DNA of 64,000 nucleotides from Actinomadura pelletieri DSM 43383 (GCF_003634705.1 NZ_RBWU01000004.1:62001-126000); one strand, 5' to 3'. Positions 33,968 to 43,308 are shown, counted from the stretch's first letter. Notes: generated by a model from the sequence alone, not told the origin. A program made the numbers and translations.

Positions 33968-35152
33968 ATGACGCAGCCCGCCACCGGCACCGATACCGCC
34001 CCGGCTTCGCCCGTGCGGCTCCGGGCCGTCCCCGGGGAGGGACGGCCCGAGGTCACCCCGGCGCTCGAAGAGCTGTACCGGGGGTTCGAGCACGAGTCGC
34101 TCGTGCCGCTCTGGACCGAGATCGGCGACCTCATGCCGTCCCATCCGCGCCCGCGCGCCGTGCCGCACCTGTGGCGGTGGGGGCCGCTGCGGGACCTGGC
34201 GGCCCGCGCCGGTGACCTGGTCCCCGTCGGCCGTGGCGGCGAACGCCGCGCCATCGCGCTCGCCAACCCGTCCCTCGGCGGGCGGCCGTTCGCCACCCCG
34301 ACGTTGTGGGCGGCCATCCAGTACCTGATGCCCGGCGAGGACGCCCCGGAGCACCGGCACACCCAGCACGCCTTCCGCTTCGTCGTCGAGGGCGAGGGCG
34401 TGTGGACGGTCGTCGAACGCGACCCGGTGGCCATGCGGCGCGGCGACTTCCTCCCGCAGGCGGGCTGGAACCGGCACGCCCACCACAACGCCACCGCCGA
34501 ACCGATGGCCTGGATCGACGGCCTGGACATCCCGTTCCAGTACGCCACCGACGCGCAGTTCTTCGAGTTCGGCCGGGACGAGATCGGCGACGAGGAACGG
34601 GTCACCCCGGACCGTTCGCGCGCCGAGCGCCTGTGGGGCCACCCCGGCCTGCGCCCGGTGTCCGCCGGTGCCACCGGCCCCGGCTCGCCGCTGCTCGCCT
34701 ACCGCTGGGAGCACACCGACCGCGCTCTGACCGACCAGCTCGCCCTGGAGGCGGAGGGATACGGCGGCACGGTCGAGCCCGGCCATGCCGCCGTCCGGTT
34801 CACCGACCCCGCGACCGGCGGCGACGTGCTGCCGACGATCCGGGCCGAGATGCACCGGATCGCGCGCGGCACCGAGACCGCGCCAGTGCGGGAGACGGGC
34901 TCGTCCGTCTACCAGGTCTTCGACGGCTCCGGCCGCGTCACCGTCGGCGGGACCACCTGGTCGGTCTCGCGCGGCGACCTGTTCGTCGTCCCGTCCTGGC
35001 AGCCGCTCTCGATCCGCTCCGAGGCGGGCGCCGACGACTCCGACTCGGGCGCCCTGGACCTGTTCAGGTTCAGCGACTCGCCCATCTTCGAAGCACTGCG
35101 GCTCGACCGCGCCCACATTGACCGGACCCCCATGGAAGGAACCACCCGATGA
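33968..35152 (+). CDS. Gentisate 1,2-dioxygenase
   Basis: A 394-residue bicupin Fe(II) dioxygenase that opens gentisate to maleylpyruvate. The first cupin (~110-200) carries the metal site EHRHTQHAF (His129 and His131) and a later histidine cluster NRHAHHN (170-173). The second cupin is in the last third (SVYQVFDGSGRVTVGG, SRGDLFVVPSWQPLSI). It is the first gene of a four-gene operon and overlaps the hydrolase gene by four bases (ATGA). The start follows a GGAGG placed very close to the ATG. Confidence 0.93.
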   Translation: MTQPATGTDTAPASPVRLRAVPGEGRPEVTPALEELYRGFEHESLVPLWTEIGDLMPSHPRPRAVPHLWRWGPLRDLAARAGDLVPVGRGGERRAIALANPSLGGRPFATPTLWAAIQYLMPGEDAPEHRHTQHAFRFVVEGEGVWTVVERDPVAMRRGDFLPQAGWNRHAHHNATAEPMAWIDGLDIPFQYATDAQFFEFGRDEIGDEERVTPDRSRAERLWGHPGLRPVSAGATGPGSPLLAYRWEHTDRALTDQLALEAEGYGGTVEPGHAAVRFTDPATGGDVLPTIRAEMHRIARGTETAPVRETGSSVYQVFDGSGRVTVGGTTWSVSRGDLFVVPSWQPLSIRSEAGADDSDSGALDLFRFSDSPIFEALRLDRAHIDRTPMEGTTR

Positions 35153-35997
35153 AGCTCGCCACCCTCCGCGTCGACGGCGCCACCAGGGCCGTCCGGCACG
35201 ACGGGGAGGTCCTCGTCGACCTCGGCGCCCCCGACCTGGGAGCCCTGCTCGGCCAGGACGGGTGGGCCGACCGCGCGGCGTCCGCCACCTCGACCGCAGC
35301 GACCACCTACCCCGTCGAGGGGGCCGACTTCGCCCCGGTGGTCCCGCGCCCGTCGAAGATCGTGTGCGTCGGGCTCAACTACCGGAACCACATCCAGGAG
35401 ATGGGCCGGGACCTGCCCGAGTACCCCACGCTGTTCGCCAAGTTCGCCGACACGCTGATCGGTGCGGGCGACGACATCGTGCGCCCGGCGGAGACCGACC
35501 GCTTCGACTGGGAGGTCGAACTCGCCGTCGTCATCGGCGCGCCCGCCCGCCGGGCGCGCGGCGAGGACGCGGAGCGGGCCATCGCGGGCTTCACCGTGCT
35601 CAACGACATCACCTGCCGGGACTGGCAGTTCCGCACCCGCGAATGGCTCCAGGGCAAGATGTGGGACTCCAGCACCCCCGTCGGCCCGTACCTCGTCACG
35701 CCCGACGAACTGCCGGGCGGGGTCCGTCCGGAGTTGGACGTGCGGCTGCTCGTGGACGGCGAGGTCATGCAGTCCGACTCCACCGGCGACCTGGTCTTCG
35801 ACCCGGTCGACCTGGTCGAGTACGTCTCCACGGTCGTCCGGCTGAACCCGGGTGACATCATCGCCACCGGCACCCCCGGTGGTGTCGGCCACGCCCGCAG
35901 ACCCGAGCGCTACCTGCTCGGCGGCGAGACGGTCGTCACCGAGATCCAGGGCATCGGCCGGCTGACGAACCGGGTCGTCAAGGAGGCGGCGTCCTGA
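35149..35997 (+). CDS. Fumarylpyruvate hydrolase (FAH family)
   Basis: A 282-residue fumarylacetoacetase-fold hydrolase. The core signature is KIVCVGLNYRNHIQEMG, then FDWEVELAVVIG with acidic metal ligands, DITCRDWQFRTREWLQGKMWDSSTPVGPYL, and NPGDIIATGTPGGVGHARRP. In this operon it should split fumarylpyruvate into fumarate and pyruvate, the last step of the gentisate route. It overlaps both neighbours (ATGA and TGATG). Confidence 0.92.
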   Translation: MKLATLRVDGATRAVRHDGEVLVDLGAPDLGALLGQDGWADRAASATSTAATTYPVEGADFAPVVPRPSKIVCVGLNYRNHIQEMGRDLPEYPTLFAKFADTLIGAGDDIVRPAETDRFDWEVELAVVIGAPARRARGEDAERAIAGFTVLNDITCRDWQFRTREWLQGKMWDSSTPVGPYLVTPDELPGGVRPELDVRLLVDGEVMQSDSTGDLVFDPVDLVEYVSTVVRLNPGDIIATGTPGGVGHARRPERYLLGGETVVTEIQGIGRLTNRVVKEAAS

Positions 35998-36713
35998 TGG
36001 GCCGGACCTTCGACGACACCCGCCGCTGGGTCCGGCTCGGCACCCATCTGATGCTCGGGACCGTCGAGGGCCTCGACGACGACGGGTTCGCCGCGCCGAG
36101 CGCCCTGCCCGGCTGGAGCCGGGCGCACGTGGCGGCGCACGTCGCCGCCAACGCCGAGGCCCTGTCCAACCTGGTGCACTGGGCCGCGACCGGCGAACCC
36201 ACCCCGATGTACGCCTCGTCCGAGCAGCGCGCCGCCGACATCGAACGCGGCCGCGCACTGCCCGCCGACGAGCTGACCGCGTGGCTGCGCCGCGCGTCGG
36301 ACGCGCTGGAGGCGGGCATGACCGCACTCGACGACGAACAGTGGAACGCGCGGGTCGTCACCGCGCAGGGACGTACCGTCCCCGCCACCGAGATCCCCTG
36401 GCTGCGCAGCCGCGAGGTGTGCGTGCACGCCGTCGACCTGGCGAACGGCGCGTCGTTCGCCGACCTGCCTCCCGATTTCCTGACCGCCCTGTGCGACGAC
36501 GCCGTCGCCAAGCGCGCCACCGCCACCGCCACCGCACCCGGCCCCGCCCTGACCCTGCGGGCACCGGCCGCCGTCTGGGAACTGCCGGGCGACGGCGAAC
36601 CCGCCGAGGTCACGGGCGACCTGCACGACATCGCGGCCTACCTGACCGGACGGCCCGCCGCCCCGCTCAGCGTGGACGGCGCGCCCGCCCCGGCGCTCGG
36701 CGCCTGGCTGTGA
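35997..36713 (+). CDS. Maleylpyruvate isomerase, mycothiol-dependent type
   Basis: A 238-residue DinB/MDMPI-fold protein. The N-terminal LPGWSRAHVAAHVAANAEALSNLV and the REVCVHAVDLANG segment supply the His, Glu and His that bind the metal in characterised actinobacterial enzymes. It would isomerise maleylpyruvate to fumarylpyruvate with mycothiol as cofactor, replacing the glutathione-dependent isomerase of proteobacteria. It lies between the hydrolase and the hydroxylase, matching the pathway. Confidence 0.9.
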   Translation: MGRTFDDTRRWVRLGTHLMLGTVEGLDDDGFAAPSALPGWSRAHVAAHVAANAEALSNLVHWAATGEPTPMYASSEQRAADIERGRALPADELTAWLRRASDALEAGMTALDDEQWNARVVTAQGRTVPATEIPWLRSREVCVHAVDLANGASFADLPPDFLTALCDDAVAKRATATATAPGPALTLRAPAAVWELPGDGEPAEVTGDLHDIAAYLTGRPAAPLSVDGAPAPALGAWL

Positions 36714-36735
36714 CCCGTGACCGGAGGAGGAGAAC

Positions 36736-38025
36736 ATGAAGCCTGAACCCGGCTCCGCCGGACGGCCCGACGTCCTCGTGGTCGGCGGCGGCATCGGCGG
36801 TCTCAGCTGCGCCTACGCCCTGGCCCGCCGGGGGTTGCGCGTCCGCGTCCTCGAACGGGCCAGGGAGTTCGGCGAGGTCGGCGCCGGGCTGCAGATCGCG
36901 CCCAACTGCACCCGCATCCTCGCCGAGTACGGGCTGCTGGACGAGGCCAGGACCCTCGGCGTCGTCCCGCGCGACATGGTGATGCGCGACGCGCTCGACG
37001 GACGGGTCCTGACCCGGCTGGACCTGCGCGACCTCGAACGCCGCTACGGCCACCCGTACATGGTCATCCACCGCACCGACCTGCAGGGCATCTTCCTGCG
37101 CGCCTGCGCACGGGCCGGTGTCGAGCTGCTCACCGACCGGACCGTCGTCGGCTACGAGAACGTCGAGGGCGGCGCCCGGGTCGTCCTCGACGACGGACGG
37201 GTCGAGGACGCGCCGCTGGTCGTCGCCGCGGACGGGCTGCACTCGGTGGCCCGCCGTCAGTTGGTGGGCGACGACGTGGTCAGCTCCAACTACGTCGCCT
37301 ACCGCGCGGCCGTCCCGATCGAGCGGGTCCGGGGCAACCATGTCGCGGAACGGGACGTCACCGTCTACGTCGGCCCCCACTGCCACTTCGTCCAGTACGC
37401 CCTGCGCGGCGGCGAGATGTTCAACCAGGTCGCCGTGTTCGAGTCGCCCGGGGCCCTGGCGGGCGAGACCGACTGGGGCACCCCCGAGGAACTCGACGCC
37501 GCCTTCGCGGGCACCTGCGACACGGTACGCCGGGGCATTCCGCTGATGTGGCGCGACCGCCGGTGGCAGATGCTCGACCGCGACCCGATCGACACCTGGG
37601 TGCACGGACGCGTCGTCCTGCTCGGCGACGCCGCGCATCCGCCGCTCCAGTACATGGCACAGGGCGCGATCATGGCGATCGAGGACGGTTGGGTGCTCGC
37701 CGCCCACCTCGCCCGGCAGGTCGGAACCGCCACGCCGGACTGGGACGCGGCACTGGCGGCGTACGAGACGGTCCGGGTGGAGCACTGCCGCCGGGTGCAG
37801 ACCACGGCCCGTGCCTGGGGCGAGCTGTGGCACCTCGACGGAACGCCCCGGCTCCAGCGCAACGCGCTCCTGCGGGAACGGGACGTCCACGACTATTCCT
37901 TCATCGACTGGGTGTACGGCCCGACCGCACTGACACCGGACGAGCTGCCGCCCATGTTCGCGCCGATCCCGCTGTCGTCGGCGGTCGTCGAGGACGCGGA
38001 GGCCGGGCTGCGATCACGCGTGTGA
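36736..38025 (+). CDS. 3-Hydroxybenzoate 6-monooxygenase
   Basis: A 429-residue FAD monooxygenase of the salicylate/3-hydroxybenzoate hydroxylase class. Motifs are VVGGGIGGLSCAYALARRGLRVRVLER, VGAGLQIAPNCTRIL, the DG motif VVAADGLHSVARRQLVG, and VVLLGDAAHPPLQYMAQGAIMAIED, the last with the QYMAQGA stretch characteristic of this subgroup. It would use NADH and O2 to convert 3-hydroxybenzoate to gentisate. The ATG has GGAGGAG upstream. It closes the operon, and a strong hairpin terminator follows. Confidence 0.9.
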   Translation: MKPEPGSAGRPDVLVVGGGIGGLSCAYALARRGLRVRVLERAREFGEVGAGLQIAPNCTRILAEYGLLDEARTLGVVPRDMVMRDALDGRVLTRLDLRDLERRYGHPYMVIHRTDLQGIFLRACARAGVELLTDRTVVGYENVEGGARVVLDDGRVEDAPLVVAADGLHSVARRQLVGDDVVSSNYVAYRAAVPIERVRGNHVAERDVTVYVGPHCHFVQYALRGGEMFNQVAVFESPGALAGETDWGTPEELDAAFAGTCDTVRRGIPLMWRDRRWQMLDRDPIDTWVHGRVVLLGDAAHPPLQYMAQGAIMAIEDGWVLAAHLARQVGTATPDWDAALAAYETVRVEHCRRVQTTARAWGELWHLDGTPRLQRNALLRERDVHDYSFIDWVYGPTALTPDELPPMFAPIPLSSAVVEDAEAGLRSRV

Positions 38026-38028
38026 GCC

Positions 38029-38069
38029 GGCGGCCGCCTCCCCTCGGAAGGCGAGGGGAGGCGGCCGCC
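38029..38069. terminator. Strong bidirectional terminator
   Basis: GGCGGCCGCCTCCCCTC and GAGGGGAGGCGGCCGCC make a perfect 17-bp stem with a 7-base loop between the convergent hydroxylase and protease genes. There is no T-run. Confidence 0.9.
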
Positions 38070-38079
38070 GCGCCGGGCG

Positions 38080-38928
38080 TCAGCCCGAGCCTGTGATCAC
38101 GCTGTTGATCCAGGTCGCGTGGACCGTCAGATCGGTGTAGACGCCCTTGCCCGTACGGCAGTCAGGAAGCTGCGGAGGCTCACTGGGGTCCTGCTCCAGA
38201 ACCTCGACCCGGCTGAACGCTCCGATGAGGCGCCAGCCGCGGAAGGTGCGGCGCAGCATCGGGCCGCCGGAGTCCCCGAAGCAGGGACCGGTCGCCGTGT
38301 CGGGGTTGCCGGTGCAGACCTCGGAGTTCGCGTCGATGGGCGCCTTGATGTTCACGCAGGCCGCGGGTCGGCGGACGGCCGAGTCGAGCTGTTGCAGCAC
38401 CTCGGGCCTGCCCTCGTCGCCGCAGAACACGCCGGGCTGCGTGCACCCCCAGCCGAGCAGCCGGACCGGTGCGCCGACGGGCTGCCGGACGTCCAGGCGG
38501 ACCGGCGCGTTCGGCACCGGCTGGTCGAGCCGGACGAGCGCCAGGTCGAAGCGCGCCGGGCTGCCCTCGGGATGCGGGACGAACCGTTCGGCCCGGCGGG
38601 CGCTCCCGCCGCCGTCGAGGCGCAGGCTTCCGACGCGGAGCTGGACGTCCTCGGGCGACTTGCCCGACACGCAGTGCTGGGCGGTGACGACCCAGTCGGC
38701 GGCGAGCAGGCTGCCCCCGCAGAAATGCCCGTCCTGGGCCGTCTGCAGGGACACCATGAACGAGTACGGCGCGGTCGCGTCGCTCCCGCCGATGATCATG
38801 GGGCGGACGGTGCCGCCGGGACCGGGCGGGCCGGGGTCGGCGGGCGCGGCCGAGGCGGCCGGTGCGGATAAACCGAGACAGAACAGCGCCGCGAGCGCCG
38901 CGATCAGAGCTGAACGAAGGTTGCGCAA
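38080..38928 (-). CDS. Secreted trypsin-like serine protease (S1)
   Basis: A 282-residue secreted S1 protease. The signal peptide ends near PAASAAPA, a short propeptide precedes the expected activation site RPMIIGGSDATAPYSFMVSL, and the catalytic triad is His in TAQHC, Asp in RFDLALV and Ser in GDSGGP. Paired cysteines fit the usual disulfides. The start appears to be TTG 38928, with AGAAGGGA eight bases upstream. The gene stands alone between two unrelated operons. Confidence 0.88.
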   Translation of the reverse strand: MRNLRSALIAALAALFCLGLSAPAASAAPADPGPPGPGGTVRPMIIGGSDATAPYSFMVSLQTAQDGHFCGGSLLAADWVVTAQHCVSGKSPEDVQLRVGSLRLDGGGSARRAERFVPHPEGSPARFDLALVRLDQPVPNAPVRLDVRQPVGAPVRLLGWGCTQPGVFCGDEGRPEVLQQLDSAVRRPAACVNIKAPIDANSEVCTGNPDTATGPCFGDSGGPMLRRTFRGWRLIGAFSRVEVLEQDPSEPPQLPDCRTGKGVYTDLTVHATWINSVITGSG

Positions 38929-38955
38929 GGCACGAATCCCTTCTTGAAGATCATT

Positions 38956-38969
38956 ACGATTTAGATCGT
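38956..38969. promoter_or_regulatory. AT-rich palindrome in the protease promoter region
   Basis: ACGAT-TTAG-ATCGT forms 5-bp arms in an AT-rich patch 28 bp before the protease start. It may overlap the promoter; the binding factor is unknown. Confidence 0.35.
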
Positions 38970-39008
38970 GCCACGCCCCCCTGACACGGCCCCGCCGCCG
39001 CGGTCCCG

Positions 39009-40352
39009 CTACGAAAGGGCCTCCAGGCCCGCGGCCACCGCCAGGAGGCGCCGCTCGTCGTAGTGGCGCCCGATGAGCTGGACCCCGGCGGGACGCCCCC
39101 GCGACGCCGTGCCGGGCGGGACGGACACCGCCGGGTGGCCGGTGTGGTTGGCGAGGGACGTCAGCCTCACCATGGCGGCCACGGCGTCCTCGGAACGTCC
39201 GTCCAGCTCCACCTCCGTGCGGCCCAGCTCGGGCGGGTCGACGGCCAGGGTCGGCAGGGCGATGACGTCCACGCCGGTCAGGGCCTCGTCCACCTTGGCG
39301 CGCAGGACGGGACGGCCGCGCTGGGCCCGCAGGTACTCCTCGGTCGTGACGGCCGCGCCCGCCGCGATGCCGTCCCTCATCGGGGCGTCGTAGCGGTCCT
39401 CGGCCGCGCCGAAACGCCGCAGATGGTAGGCGGCCATCTCGGCGGACAGCACCGGCCAGTGAACCGCCTTGACCTCGTCCTGGTCGGGCAGCTCGACCGG
39501 GACGATCTCGGCGCCCCGCGCGCGGGCGGCGTCGAGGGCGTCGCGCAGGTCCTGGAGGACGTGCGGTTCGGCGATGCTCAGGTACTCGTCCGGGGGGACG
39601 CCGATGCGCGTCCCGGCGAGCCCCGCGCCCGCCGCCGGGTCGCCCGGGCCGCCCGTGTCACCGGCGCCGCTGAGCAGGACGTCCAGCATCAGGGCGACGT
39701 CGGCCACCGTGCGGCCGATCGGACCGGCGTGGTCGAGCGACCAGGCCAGCGGGATGATCCCGTCGGTGGGGAGGAGACCGTAGGTGGGTTTGAGGCCGAC
39801 GACCGCGCAGCACGCCGCCGGGATCCGGACGCTGCCGCCGGTGTCGGTGCCGATCGCCGCGAAGCACATCCCGGCGTGCACGGCCACCGCCGAGCCGCCG
39901 CTGGAACCGCCCGCCGTCCGGTTCGGGTCGAACGGGTTGCGGGCCGGGCCGAGCGTGGTGAGCGCGAACTCGTCCATCGTGGTCGTGCCGACGATCACGG
40001 CACCGGCCTGCCGGAGCGCGCCGACCAGGGTCGCGTCACGGTAGGCGTACCGGCCCTCCAGGACGCGGGAGCCCGCGTCCTGCGGCATGCCCGCCATCGC
40101 CACCATGCTCTTGACGGCGACGGGCACCCCGTCGAGCGGGCCGAGCGGCGCCCCGGCCGCCAGCCGCCGCGCCGCCCGCTGCGCCTCCTCCCTCGCCTCG
40201 GCGGCGCGCGGGTGCGCGAACGCGCGGAGTTCGTCGCCGGCGATCCGGGCCAGCGCGTCCTCGACGGCGTCGACCGGGGTGAGCTCCCCGGCGTCGTAAA
40301 GGTCGCGGAGTTCGCCGATCGTGCGCGGAGCCCGCGACGCGGTGGTGGACAT
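39009..40352 (-). CDS. Amidase (amidase-signature family)
   Basis: A 447-residue amidase-signature hydrolase. The catalytic Ser-cisSer-Lys set is in the expected places: Lys in GVPVAVKSMV, the first Ser in TAGGSSGGSAVAVHAG and the second in GTDTGGSVRIPAA. The ATG at 40352 has GGAGG five bases upstream; a longer open frame running back over the amidohydrolase gene is a shadow. It is the last gene of a LacI-flanked three-gene operon, suggesting stepwise breakdown of an amide. The substrate is unknown. Confidence 0.9.
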   Translation of the reverse strand: MSTTASRAPRTIGELRDLYDAGELTPVDAVEDALARIAGDELRAFAHPRAAEAREEAQRAARRLAAGAPLGPLDGVPVAVKSMVAMAGMPQDAGSRVLEGRYAYRDATLVGALRQAGAVIVGTTTMDEFALTTLGPARNPFDPNRTAGGSSGGSAVAVHAGMCFAAIGTDTGGSVRIPAACCAVVGLKPTYGLLPTDGIIPLAWSLDHAGPIGRTVADVALMLDVLLSGAGDTGGPGDPAAGAGLAGTRIGVPPDEYLSIAEPHVLQDLRDALDAARARGAEIVPVELPDQDEVKAVHWPVLSAEMAAYHLRRFGAAEDRYDAPMRDGIAAGAAVTTEEYLRAQRGRPVLRAKVDEALTGVDVIALPTLAVDPPELGRTEVELDGRSEDAVAAMVRLTSLANHTGHPAVSVPPGTASRGRPAGVQLIGRHYDERRLLAVAAGLEALS

Positions 40353-40375
40353 GGGGACCTCCTGGGGGTGTCGGT

Positions 40376-42022
40376 TCATCCGGCGTGCCAGACCTGCTCG
40401 GCGCCGACCCATGTGGACAGCACCGGGAGTTCCGCCAGCGCGTCCGGCTCGACGGTCAGCGGGTCGTCGCCGAGGACGGTGAAGTCGGCGAGGCGGCCCA
40501 CGGTGATCCGGCCCTTGTCGTCCTGTTCGCCGGAGGCCGCCGCGGACCCCGCGGTGTACACCTCCAGCGCCTCGTACGGGGTGAGCCGCTGGTCGTCGCC
40601 GAGCACGGTGCCGTCCTGCGCGCGCCGCGTCGTCAGGGACCGCAGTGCGTACAGCGGCTCCAGCGGGCCGCACGGGTAGTCCGAGGAGCCCGCGACCGTG
40701 ATCCCGGCGTCGCGGAAGGCGCGGTGCGGGCTGATCCGCGCGGCGCGGTCCGGTCCGTAGTGATGGACGAGGTTGCGACCGTGGTAGGAGATGAACGCGC
40801 CGAACGGCACCGGGATCACGCCGAGCGCGCGGATGCGCTCCACCAGCCCGGGATCGACCACCGAGCAGTGCTCGATGCGGTGGGTCTGGCCGGGACGCGG
40901 GGGAGTGGCGGCGACCGCGGCCTCCATCGCGTCCAGCACCTTGGAGATGGCCAGGTCGCCGTTGGCGTGCACGGCGAGCCGGCTGCCCGCCGCGTGCACC
41001 CGGTGGACGACCTCCGCGATCTCCTCGTCCGGCATGACCTGGATCCCGGCGGTGCGTTCGCCGAGCGCGCCCCGGTACGGGGTCCGGCACAGGCACGTGC
41101 CGCCGGAGACCGCGCCGTCGGTCATCATCTTCACGCCGGTGAACCGCAGCCTCGTGTCGCCGAACCCGGTGCGCATCCCGAGGGCCCGCGCCGGGTCGAA
41201 GAACTCGTACCACAGCAGCATCCCGACCCGCGCGGTCAGCGCCCCGGCGGCCCGCGCGGCCTGGTAGAGCGCCCAGTCCGCGGGGTGCACCATGGCGTCG
41301 CACACCGAGGTGATCCCGGCGGCGTTCATCCGGGCGAGCATCCGCCGCAGCGACTCCACCCGCGCCTCCATCGTCGGCTGCGGGACGAGCGGCGCCCGCG
41401 AACCGTGCCCGAGATAGCCCTCCATCCAGGCCCGCTCGTACAGCACGCCCGTCAGCCGGCCACCGCCGTCGCGGACCAGTTCGCCGCCCACCGGGTCGGG
41501 GGTGTCCTCGCCGTACCCGGCGGCGGCCAGCGCCCGGGAGTTGGCGACGGCGCCGTGGTAGGAGTAGTGGATGATCAGCACCGGGTGCCGGTCGGAGACC
41601 CGGTCCAGCAGGTCCCGGTCGACGCGCCCGCCGTCCTCGGTACGGGAGACGTCGAAGTTGTGCCCGACCACCCACGCGCCCTCGGGCGTGCCGGCCGCCC
41701 GTTCGGCGAGCGCCCGCCGCACCTGTTCCGCGCTGCCGGTGACGGTCGGCGCCAGATCCACGTACAGACCGCCGTCGGCGAGCACGGAGGGATGGGCGTG
41801 CGCGTCGTCGAACCCGGGCAGCAGCACCCCGGACCCGAGATCGACGTCCTCGGCGCCGGGGAACCGGTCGCGCAGGTCGCGCCGGGCGCCGACCGCCACG
41901 ACACGCTCTCCGAGCGTGGCGACGGCCTCGGGCTCGTCGCCGTTCATGGTGATGATCCGGCGGGCCGAGAAGATCCTGGCCCGGGACCGGTCGGCGGCGG
42001 GGACGGTGGCGTGCGGGCTCAT
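40376..42022 (-). CDS. Amidohydrolase, YtcJ-like
   Basis: A 548-residue metal-dependent amidohydrolase. The first metal pair is DDAHAHPS. A later lysine/aspartate region is KMMTDGAVSGGTCL, with histidines in AVHANGD and IEHCSVVD and an aspartate in SSDYP, matching the YtcJ/imidazolonepropionase-like group. The small terminal beta domain is present at both ends (IFSARRIITMNGDEPE; GRLADFTVLGDDPLTV). It overlaps the membrane protein gene by ATGA and precedes the amidase by 23 bp. It probably acts on the same nitrogen compound. Confidence 0.88.
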   Translation of the reverse strand: MSPHATVPAADRSRARIFSARRIITMNGDEPEAVATLGERVVAVGARRDLRDRFPGAEDVDLGSGVLLPGFDDAHAHPSVLADGGLYVDLAPTVTGSAEQVRRALAERAAGTPEGAWVVGHNFDVSRTEDGGRVDRDLLDRVSDRHPVLIIHYSYHGAVANSRALAAAGYGEDTPDPVGGELVRDGGGRLTGVLYERAWMEGYLGHGSRAPLVPQPTMEARVESLRRMLARMNAAGITSVCDAMVHPADWALYQAARAAGALTARVGMLLWYEFFDPARALGMRTGFGDTRLRFTGVKMMTDGAVSGGTCLCRTPYRGALGERTAGIQVMPDEEIAEVVHRVHAAGSRLAVHANGDLAISKVLDAMEAAVAATPPRPGQTHRIEHCSVVDPGLVERIRALGVIPVPFGAFISYHGRNLVHHYGPDRAARISPHRAFRDAGITVAGSSDYPCGPLEPLYALRSLTTRRAQDGTVLGDDQRLTPYEALEVYTAGSAAASGEQDDKGRITVGRLADFTVLGDDPLTVEPDALAELPVLSTWVGAEQVWHAG

Positions 42023-43245
42023 ATGAGCCCCGCCGAGTCGAGCAGCTTGAGCACGGGCACTCCGATCGAGGTGATGACGGTCATCGACATGACGCTGCCG
42101 ACGAACGGATGGAAGTCGGCGGGCAGCCGCGCGGCGATGGCGCGGGCCAGCGGCGGACCGGCGGCGGCGCCGGTGACGGAGGCCAGCAGGATCACCGGCC
42201 AGCCGCCGCCCATGACGATCACCGCCGCCGGGGCGAACGACACCACGGGCACGAACGTCGGGTACCAGCCGTGCCGCCGCCACTGCCCGGCGTACAGCCA
42301 CACGCCAAGGACGGCGGTGAGGATCTGCGCGGTGAGCAGGTCGGGGAACACGCCGCTGCCATAGGCCGGACCCATCGTGTCGACCGCCCAGGCCAGCACC
42401 GCCCCGCCGACGAGCCCGAGGGACGCCCACTCGTTGCCGTAGAACTGCGCCTCCGTGAAGTCCGCCAGCGCCCGACGCGGCAGCCACCAACCCGAAGCGT
42501 CGGCGTCGTGATCCGGGTGACGGTCGGGGACGGGATCGGGCTCGGCCGTGACGGGGTCGGTCTCGGCGTCCGGGGTCTGCGGAGCGGGCGGCGGGACGGA
42601 CATCCAGGGCAACCCCCGGCAGATCAGGAACGCGAGGAGCGCGCCGACCCACATGCCGGTGACGTTCCCGACGACCGCCGGGAGTTCGAGCGGCCCGCAG
42701 ACGTACTCGACGACCAGAATCGACACCGGCGTCGTGAGAACGGCGCCGAGCCCGGCGGCGGTGAGCGCGACCCGCCACCCGGCCCCGTACACGAGGACGA
42801 CCGCGGGCGCCACCGACACGAACGGCACGAACGTCGGCTGCCAGGTGTCGGGCGCGAGCGTCCAGCCCCACAGCAGGTTCGACAGCAGCAGGCCGGCGCC
42901 GGAGGCGGCCAGCAACCACGGCCACAGCCCGGTGCCGTAGGCGATGTCGAAGCCCCGGGCGCGCAGCCGCCGCCGCGATGCGTGGTGCGCGCCGGCGGCG
43001 AAAACCAGGAGCCCGACGCCGCCGAGGGAGGTCTTGTAGAACTGGGCCTCGTTGGTGTCGCCCAGGATCCACACGATCCATTCGTGGACGCCGCGGCCCG
43101 CCGGGCTCGCCGCCTCCGGCGCGGTTCCGGGCAGGTCGTCCGCCACGGCCCTCATCGCCAGATTGAGCAGAACCGCGCCGCCGCAGACGAGCAGCAACTG
43201 GGTCGTCAGCCGTGACCGGGGCGGTGCGACGATCTCGGTCGCCAT
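42019..43245 (-). CDS. Unrecognised membrane protein with two repeated halves
   Basis: A 408-residue multi-pass protein that I cannot place in a named family. It consists of two related halves. EAQFY occurs at 66-70 and 265-269, PTFVP at 137-141 and 329-333, and an APA(V/A)V segment followed by GxGW at ~146-157 and ~338-349. About five helices lie in each half, joined by a hydrophilic linker rich in Pro, Asp and Glu (~215-255). Such duplication is typical of small transporters and channels. It is the first gene of the operon with amidohydrolase and amidase and faces a LacI gene, so uptake of the same substrate is a reasonable inference. GAGGAGG precedes the ATG. Confidence 0.75.
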   Translation of the reverse strand: MATEIVAPPRSRLTTQLLLVCGGAVLLNLAMRAVADDLPGTAPEAASPAGRGVHEWIVWILGDTNEAQFYKTSLGGVGLLVFAAGAHHASRRRLRARGFDIAYGTGLWPWLLAASGAGLLLSNLLWGWTLAPDTWQPTFVPFVSVAPAVVLVYGAGWRVALTAAGLGAVLTTPVSILVVEYVCGPLELPAVVGNVTGMWVGALLAFLICRGLPWMSVPPPAPQTPDAETDPVTAEPDPVPDRHPDHDADASGWWLPRRALADFTEAQFYGNEWASLGLVGGAVLAWAVDTMGPAYGSGVFPDLLTAQILTAVLGVWLYAGQWRRHGWYPTFVPVVSFAPAAVIVMGGGWPVILLASVTGAAAGPPLARAIAARLPADFHPFVGSVMSMTVITSIGVPVLKLLDSAGLI

Positions 43246-43283
43246 GGCTGTGACCTCCTCGGACGGCGCCGCGCCACTCTGCG

Positions 43284-43308
43284 CAAACGTTTGGCTATAA
43301 CGTTTGCT
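43284..43308. promoter_or_regulatory. Paired LacI-type operator half-sites
   Basis: CAAACGTTTG is a perfect 10-bp palindrome, and a second AACGTTTGC (43300-43308) lies 14 bases further on. The CG-centred AACGTT core is typical of LacI-family operators. The sites lie between the LacI gene and the divergent amidase operon. TATAAC between the sites could be part of a promoter. Confidence 0.75.
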
